Source of the DNA: Arbacia lixula
Lineage: Eukaryota; Echinodermata; Echinoidea; Arbacioida; Arbaciidae
Assembly: GCA_963669155.1 (NCBI GenBank)
Contig: OZ022588.1
Span: 3,003,728 to 3,067,727 of the forward strand
Direction of reading: 5' to 3'
DNA: 64,000 nucleotides
The notes below the pieces were generated by a model. The model was not told the DNA's origin. It ran no database searches and saw only the letters and a list, made by a program, of their open reading frames with translations. This document shows positions 60,201 through 64,000 of the stretch, one piece after another. How positions within the stretch are numbered: the stretch's first letter is position 1; every line of letters starts with the position of its first letter. The position numbers were made by a program, and so were the translations under genes.

Positions 60201-63165
60201 GGATGGTATTTGTTAAGGTTTCAGGGGGGTGTTTCACCAAATTGTTCATAAGCTACGAAATGACTTTAAGCACGGCTGGTGACCTACTTGTGCTAAATTA
60301 GATACCCCAATTTGTACATGTTTTAACATTGTGGGATTTAATTTCCAACAATCGTGATCAAATTTAACAAAATGAATCATAATCTTTGTATTCAGCTGCT
60401 TATTAGCATAGAGGGACAATTCTTGATATAATACAGGACCACAGGAAGGCATCACCTAAAATAACTGGAAAGACGGTCCTGCCACAATTACTACCGTCCC
60501 TTTCATAGAAATTCATTACATTAGCTCTTTGTAGGTTTTTGAATGGCAAGGGCATATTTACAAACATGCAGTAAGACTAAGAGGACTTTGTTGTTGGCCA
60601 TGTTTCTGATGGACACAGATGACATGTGCATCCACTGCAAGGAGGTGCACAGGGCTAAAAATTTATCTTGTGGTGTGTCTGCAAAGTTTGACAAGGGTTA
60701 GCATTGTAACACAGATACAAGACATCATGATAGTTGCATATTATTTGCATCTATGGTGTGTCGGATTTGTGACGTGTATGACATGGCCGCACACCCCAAG
60801 GTCATGTTGCCTACTCGTCATACACCTACGTCAAAACGCAAGGAAATATAGGATCCAACACCTGATGCAAGCTGTGGACACGCACATGTAAATCATGCAT
60901 GACCGGTTATGACCAAGGGTGTAGGTACATGTGAGGTGCAAAAGACTTACTCAGCGGACCGTGACGCATTGATGAACACATTCTCCATGGTGTCAATCTC
61001 CAGCCTGAACTTCTCCACGACACCATCATGCTCCTTTTGCATGGCGGCGAAGCGCTGCTTAACCTCAGCGAGGGCGCTAGACACGCCTCGGGCATGCTTG
61101 GAGACCCGCTCCTGGTGGAGCAGGAGCTCGGCGGCACGCACGTTGTGGACGTCCAGCTCCGTGCGGTGGGAACGCGGCTCGTGGAGGTGAAGTCGCAGGT
61201 CTAGCTCACTTTTCAGCTCCTCCGTCTAGCAGATAGAATGACAAATCAAGGCCATGTTACATACAAATGATATTGACTGCTAGGGAATGAAATATCATAT
61301 TCAAGGACATTATATTTTTACAAGGGTCATATTTTCCAGAAAAATGCTGGCTGAGGGAATATGTGATCACAGGGAATATGATACTACATTCTGACCACTT
61401 GATATCTGAGTGACTGACTGGGAAAAGATAAACTTGATCCTGGAAATCCTTATGACTCAGGATCGAAGCTGTGCAGCAATTACAGCTTTGTATCTGTAAT
61501 GGCCATTTTATATAATGCTATACTAAATGCGACATTTTGAATTTTAGAAATCCAGAAAGCTGCTGTTGTTTCACTTTTTCATGAAATCATTTTTGAACGA
61601 ACTTCAAAGACATCAAGACCTTGAAAGACAACACACTTCTATTTTTTTTTGAGAAGTCAGAGAATATCTGGTTGTGTGGCATAGTTGTTGCTGTGGCGAT
61701 ATTGTCCAGGTGTAATAGTGTGGTACAGCTCTGGTTGTATGGTTGTGGTTGTGGTGGTGTTGTTGAGGTGTGATAGTGTGCTACAGCTCTGGTTGCATGG
61801 TATGGTTGTGGTTGTGGTGGTGTGGTACAGGCGTGGTAGTGTGGTACAGCTCTGGTTGTATGGTTGTGGTTGTGGTGGTGTTGTAGAGGTGTGATAGTGT
61901 GGTACAGCTCTGGTTGTATGGTATGGTTGTGGTGGTGTGGTACAGGCGTGGTAGTGTGGTTCAGCTCTGGTTGCGTGGTATGGTTGTGGTACCTACCTTA
62001 GCAGCCACGACACTGTGTGCTCTCTCCACGGCATACACCATCCACTCCTCCAGGTGATCCAAGAATGACATCCTCATTCTAGGAGCATCATGGGTAAAAT
62101 GAAAGACAGAACAGTCATAATCATTACCTTTCCTATCATTTCTCTTCTCCTCTTTTTCTCACTCATTCTCTCTGTCTTCTGTCATATTGTTTCCTCCTTA
62201 TATACATATATAATACATATATAAATATCTAAATACAACAAAGAATATATAAGGTTGCGATGGCACAACTTGATAAAAACTGAATTTTTACTTACTTGTT
62301 TGTATTTTCATACACATATATAAATGCAACATATGCGATATAAAATATCAAATAGAAAGATATTCTTTCATTTATTGTTCACGTTTTCTTTTTTCTTCTT
62401 CTCTTTCTCTTCCCTATTCTGTCCTCCCTGATCATTTTTCCCTTTGTCCAGTAATTCTTTGAAATGTTTCAGTGTATTAGGGATTAAGGGATACAAATGA
62501 CAACAAGCGCTTACATTTTCTTCAAGCTCTGCATGGTTTCAAGGGGCACTGTGACGTTTGTAAGGTAGGGTGGACTGGGATCGCTGGACGATGATGCATC
62601 GGTCAAGAACGTCCCATCGACGTCAGCCCTAGCCTCCTCACCCTCCTCCTCTTCTCCGGCCATGGTCAGCACATAGAAGTTTGTCCCACGGGCAGTCAGT
62701 AGGACTTCCTTGACCACTGGCAGGAGTGAGTTGGCCTCAATCGATGCAGCCTGGTGTTAGGGGAAATAGATGATAGAGTAGCTTTCAGTAGCTCAATATG
62801 AAGCCAGGGAAAAACCCATTGATTCACATATATGTCATGCACCTTACTGACAGGGTTAAGTTAGCATGCATGTAACTTGATAATTCAAGGAGAATACAAC
62901 CCTTATGACTAATTCAATGGAATAAAATTGAATTGTAACCCGCATGGACACATCCAATGAGCTTCGAGTATTGTCATTGTTGCCATGGTGATTGTAATCA
63001 ACAGCAAGTTACATGTATGTACATAAGTTGAAGAGCTTTAGATACAGCATGCCACAACTTGTAAAAGCTTCTAGTAGTACGTCCGCACAGTAGAAAACTC
63101 ACCCGAGACTTTGCCTCTGAGGAGAGAAGAGATCTTCTCAGGATAAAGCCCTTCTTGGGAGAAGA
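47242..63165 (-). CDS. CCDC180: CCDC180-like coiled-coil protein, 3' 19 exons (5' end outside window)
   Basis: Joining the 19 exons gives 2889 nt in one frame: 962 residues plus a stop. I recognise the family from stretches such as LRLHLHEPRSHRTELDVHN, NVRAAELLLHQERV and SPEEVEVYKKKLEKLATKI, which match my memory of CCDC180 (DUF4455 N-terminal, DUF4456 C-terminal; vertebrate protein about 1700 residues). The portion here would be the C-terminal half: charged helical, coiled-coil-like, no signal peptide, no membrane segment, with Pro/Ala-rich linkers (exons 9-11) and a Pro/Lys-rich segment in exon 18. CCDC180 function is poorly known; a cilium/sperm link is reported by expression in other animals, nothing here tests it. 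Assignment is from memory and should be read as likely, not proven. Confidence 0.72.
47978..48645 (-). mobile_element. Tc1/mariner deletion derivative
   Basis: TAGGGTGGCGCACATAAGTA at the left is mirrored at the right (TACTTATGCGCGTCACCCTA), flanked by TA on each side. The 668-bp body keeps only the transposase DNA-binding start. It lies in the last intron of the CCDC180-like gene, 66 bp from exon r. Confidence 0.85.
48128..48400 (-). pseudogene. Truncated Tc1-like transposase (N-terminal HTH only)
   Basis: From MARNKGKNATVSERKRVIQL and ACKSIREVAQILNRSKRFVT: a paired-type helix-turn-helix of Tc1/mariner transposases, then a basic GRPR-like region (HLSDRKRKAKKGKLTAQAKR). The frame ends after about 90 residues; the DDE catalytic domain of a ~340-residue protein is missing. 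An in-frame Met lies 30 codons upstream but does not look like transposase. Confidence 0.75.
48711..49039 (-). CDS. CCDC180: CCDC180-like exon r, Pro/Lys-rich
   Basis: VDPKRMKTSALMRRKQAGLP, YVPLIERGSRQWEGLPL, then a Pro/Thr/Lys-rich disordered stretch ending NNALE. Reading on would stop at 48660, but CTGGAG/GTGAGT is a consensus donor and the final exon joins in phase, so I end the exon here. Confidence 0.78.
49130..49290. repeat. Short palindromic MITE-like repeat
   Basis: GGGGCCCATATCACAAAAAG and repeated TTGCAATAG/TGCAATTG words resemble the palindromic family also seen at 59640-59780. Confidence 0.4.
49627..49738 (-). CDS. CCDC180: CCDC180-like exon q
   Basis: DEIKTSGDDFVKQLASTTEQ then LLLLLDSELVVDDVITG. 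Acceptor TTCACTCAG, donor C/GTGAGT. Confidence 0.84.
50463..50600 (-). CDS. CCDC180: CCDC180-like exon p
   Basis: Forty-six codons: VKHQTLLRPTLGHPHNARGL then EALCSQEEERRKEYIAGVDE. Acceptor CCCCTCAG, donor AAG/GTAAGA, phase 0 both ends. Confidence 0.85.
50999..51263. repeat. (ATGT)n and (TG)n array
   Basis: GTAT/TG repeat of 260 bp with GTGAGTACTTG interruptions. Confidence 0.95.
51393..51553 (-). CDS. CCDC180: CCDC180-like exon o, whose acceptor edge is copied in tandem
   Basis: EFREQLERLEVEVAKVPALV then IRQLLKAHFQKADKLMQQGD, coiled coil. True acceptor CCCCAG at 51554-51559 and donor AGG/GTGAGT. The first 44 nt plus the acceptor recur every 119 bp upstream (51554-52350); only this copy is followed by the whole exon and keeps phase. 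Confidence 0.85.
51554..52350 (-). repeat. CCDC180: 119-bp tandem array copying the exon o acceptor
   Basis: GGAACTCTGGGG recurs at exact 119-bp steps (T of the exon edge at 51553, 51672, 51791, 51910, 52029, 52148) with a diverged seventh near 52312. Each unit has the pyrimidine tract, AG, 44 nt of exon and a GACAGTGAC tail. Confidence 0.92.
52180..52880. repeat. GACAGT/GACAAT hexamer-type satellite
   Basis: Over 600 bp of GACAGTGACAAT permutations, with two further decayed exon-edge fragments (near 52610-52650 and 52830-52880). Confidence 0.9.
53079..53223 (-). CDS. CCDC180: CCDC180-like exon n
   Basis: RPVTRPQAIHEFFEQCADVV then VTKVQSYYKQADDYHNQCLQ, helical, probably in DUF4456. Acceptor TTGGCAG, donor G/GTACGG. 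Confidence 0.85.
53754..53820 (-). CDS. CCDC180: CCDC180-like exon m
   Basis: A 67-nt exon, HFLALIRRTLQDALDGLLTT, one amphipathic helix. Acceptor CGTGCAG, donor GAT/GTAAGT. Confidence 0.8.
53850..54170. mobile_element. MITE, copy C (partial)
   Basis: TTTAAAAGGGATATATAGTC, GTTTCAATAAAAGCAG and GACATCACGTGCAAAGTGCT as in copies A and B; the right arm is missing and the CRE is altered to GACATCAC. Confidence 0.7.
54442..54519 (-). CDS. CCDC180: CCDC180-like exon l
   Basis: TQKNKNNGLKFDPKYYVFGE then KPEKET; KFDPKYYVFG looks conserved. Acceptor CACACAG, donor AC/GTAAGT. Confidence 0.82.
54714..55195. mobile_element. Second copy of the AAATACTRTTTAGAAAA element
   Basis: Shares with 26080-26470 the order CCATGTGG, GACAATTGACCCA-like, TATGGGGTGAA, AAAAGAGGAGAGGT, ACCGAAAATAAATGGGATGA and TTTTCTAAAYAGTATTTAT. 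One copy in each gene. Confidence 0.78.
55490..55661 (-). CDS. CCDC180: CCDC180-like exon k
   Basis: Ser/Thr/Lys-rich linker (ATNEGSSKSIARPPAKPSDK, GMKRTTSMTSDHNPRRSASG). Acceptor CTCTAG, donor GG/GTTAGT. Probably disordered and phosphorylatable. Confidence 0.77.
56354..56409 (-). CDS. CCDC180: CCDC180-like exon j
   Basis: A 56-nt exon, SQKMKMKGQDEETPMATP, charged and probably disordered. Acceptor ATTACAG, donor T/GTAAGT. Supported mainly by phase continuity. Confidence 0.7.
56596..56895. mobile_element. MITE, copy D (partial)
   Basis: TTTAAAGGGATAGTCCACCC, GAAACATATTAGCGAAGG, GTGATGTCACGTGCGAGATG. Right arm truncated near 56895. Confidence 0.72.
57081..57256 (-). CDS. CCDC180: CCDC180-like exon i
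   Basis: Low-complexity Ala/Thr/Pro linker (GGTTPAAAPTSHTSAAPVV) then helical ALKAAKLQSEDAAVSVIKNI. Acceptor TTTGTAG, donor AC/GTAAGC. Confidence 0.8.
57770..57931 (-). CDS. CCDC180: CCDC180-like exon h
   Basis: Fifty-four codons: QITPGELLETLPSLFQAFDE then a Pro-rich NVPPVPPIAPV linker. Acceptor CACAG, donor AAA/GTAAGT, phase 0 in and out. Confidence 0.84.
58077..58295. repeat. (TCAAA/TCAAG)n pentamer satellite
   Basis: Over 200 bp of TCAAA/TCAAG units next to the exon g donor; a short patch of the same motif sits at 57042-57062 near exon i. Confidence 0.92.
58304..58487 (-). CDS. CCDC180: CCDC180-like exon g
   Basis: HLFDLTFIEKLSRWLNNTQV and RLLNTLETRVDACQKPNLDK, helical. Acceptor CTCCCAG, donor GAG/GTTTGT (non-consensus +3/+4). 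A pentamer-type repeat (TCAAA/TCAAG)n starts 14 bp beyond the donor. Confidence 0.85.
58656..58987 (-). repeat. CCDC180: Degenerate tandem copies of the exon f donor edge
   Basis: GCCAGCAATG or close variants at 58657, 58741, 58824, 58914 and in the exon at 59002: steps of 83-90 bp. Copies carry ACCTGTCC-like donor surroundings and CTGAAAACA/ATTGCCCTCTGACC. Confidence 0.75.
58988..59164 (-). CDS. CCDC180: CCDC180-like exon f
   Basis: LFSDGGNFSPEEVEVYKKKL followed by DSAEGFVMADLEGMESRRLA; strong family match. Acceptor CGCCAG, donor AG/GTGAGG. Degenerate copies of its 3' edge and donor continue into the intron (58656-58980). Confidence 0.88.
59640..59785. repeat. Palindromic MITE-like repeat
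   Basis: GGGCCCAGTCTTAA at one end and AGAAGACATGGCCCTGG at the other, with ATTGAT/ATCAAT words between. Confidence 0.55.
59935..60081 (-). CDS. CCDC180: CCDC180-like exon e
   Basis: LVSLSHQVNTKVESHMDVI, then RASLRQFRTYLDDTLQML: amphipathic coiled-coil heptads. Acceptor TTCTTAG, donor AA/GTAAGT; phases fit d and f. Confidence 0.84.
60951..61225 (-). CDS. CCDC180: CCDC180-like exon d
   Basis: Ninety-one codons of highly charged helix; contains the HLHEPRSHRTELDVHNVRAA and ELLLHQERVSKHARGV stretches that best identify the family. Acceptor CTGCTAG, donor GA/GTAAGT. Confidence 0.88.
61690..61990. repeat. Five-unit GT-rich minisatellite at the exon c donor
   Basis: Units of about 57-62 bp built on GTGGTACAGCTCTGGTTGTA and TGGTTGTGGTGG. 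The last unit runs into the donor (GTACCTAC) of exon c. Confidence 0.9.
61997..62078 (-). CDS. CCDC180: CCDC180-like exon c
   Basis: Short exon: MRMSFLDHLEEWMVYAVERA, helical. Acceptor CTCCTAG, donor AAG/GTAGGT. The donor is immediately next to a five-unit minisatellite (61690-61990). Confidence 0.8.
62515..62750 (-). CDS. CCDC180: CCDC180-like exon b
   Basis: AASIEANSLLPVVKEVLLTA, then an acidic GEEEEGEEARAD loop, then LTNVTVPLETMQSLKKM. Acceptor ACACCAG, donor AT/GTAAGC. Hydrophobic start suggests a globular or helical core with a disordered insert. Confidence 0.83.
63103..63165 (-). CDS. CCDC180: CCDC180-like exon a (first seen)
   Basis: Twenty-one codons, SSPKKGFILRRSLLSSEAKS plus R, basic and Ser-rich. 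Acceptor CTTAG, donor CGG/GTGAGT, phase 0 at both ends. The preceding exon is not found in the window. Confidence 0.65.
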
Positions 63166-64000
63166 CTAAGCAAGCAAGCGAAAGATGAATGGAACATGTA
63201 AGCGGCGTGGAAAGGTGAGAGCTCAAACAGGAGAGAGCGGGAAAGGATAAGAAGGAATATCACACTGAATGGAGAACAATCCCTATACAGATATGGACAG
63301 CAAAACATTGTTGGAGGAACTATTATGGAAAATCGTCACGACGATAGAATATTTGTCTTTTCGAAAGTGTTCACCACCAGCATTCAAAGCCTTGAAAATG
63401 TGTACATATGTACAATCATGATGACTTGGTATGAAATGTTACCTCTACAGTAAGATCTGCAAATGTGAATATTTCAGCTGTTGCTGTATTAATTACCAAA
63501 TTTTAATTATTGTCTGGCTGAGTACTCAGCAGCTTGGGGAATAAAAGGAGAATGATGGGTTGACATGTTAGGTTGTAGAAAAGAGTAAAGTAGCATGTCA
63601 TGCTGTGACAAAGTGATAGAATTATTATGTGCAAGCAGATGTTCTTGGGCTTTATATAAAGGGACACGTCACTGAGCTTTTGAGGCGCGATATTGTGTAT
63701 AGACGGCGCTGCAATCAACTGCGTTCGGCGGCGGTCTTATCAGCCCCACCCCAGTGCCGGCACTGTGTTAGCGTCGATCTCGTGCGTGTGTGCTACTAGC
63801 AAGAGTCTTTGACACGCTTTGGTGCATGTACACAAAATGAACACATATCACATGTGAAGTCACCCATATCACTGCAATTGCGTGCTTGTTTGCCGAAGTT
63901 ATACGGAGATTCCCGAATGTTACCCGAGCCGGGCCACGCTCCACGCCTTACGTCGTCGATCGCAGCGCCCTCTGTAAACGATAACGCGCCACAAAAGCTC
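63166..64000. other. Upstream intron of the CCDC180-like gene
   Basis: No exon, repeat or RNA gene recognised; the last 350 bp are richer in CpG. Confidence 0.4.

Overview
Animal genomic DNA, most likely from a marine deuterostome and probably an echinoderm. This placement is an inference from spliced genes with canonical GT-AG introns, a receptor architecture typical of invertebrate deuterostomes, abundant (CT)n/(CA)n microsatellites, poly-C/poly-G tracts and many short non-autonomous DNA transposons. No single marker fixes the species.

Two multi-exon genes lie on the minus strand. Gene 1 (40021 down to 5409) is an adhesion G-protein-coupled receptor. I joined 22 coding exons whose splice phases all match, giving 1507 codons plus a stop. 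The order is: signal peptide; LDL-receptor class A domain; beta-rich region and Cys-rich helical module; Ig domain 1; a second copy of the beta-rich/Cys-helical unit carrying a furin-type RRKR site; Ig domain 2; SEA domain with a G-SLVV autoproteolysis motif; hormone-receptor-like domain; GAIN domain; GPS with HLT; seven transmembrane helices; Ser/Thr-rich tail. SEA, Ig and GPS together resemble the vertebrate ADGRF5 (Ig-Hepta) type, but orthology is not shown.

Gene 2 (63165 down to 47242, 5' part outside the window) gives 19 in-phase exons encoding the last 962 residues of a coiled-coil protein that I assign to CCDC180 (DUF4455/DUF4456 type).

Layout: 1-4800 downstream flank of gene 1, with microsatellites and a foldback element; 4825-40021 receptor gene; 40022-46890 intergenic, with the probable receptor promoter, a duplicated 420-bp segment, an RTE-type LINE fragment with a GATA tail and microsatellites; 46893-63165 CCDC180-like gene; 63166-64000 upstream intron with nothing recognised. 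Introns hold foldback and MITE families, several with two to four copies here, a Tc1/mariner deletion derivative, a 28-bp minisatellite over 1 kb long, and several tandem or inverted copies of exon edges. The two genes have no evident functional link. The most unusual signals are the three predicted proteolytic sites in one receptor, the duplicated unknown ectodomain unit, and the repeated copying of exon/intron boundaries.
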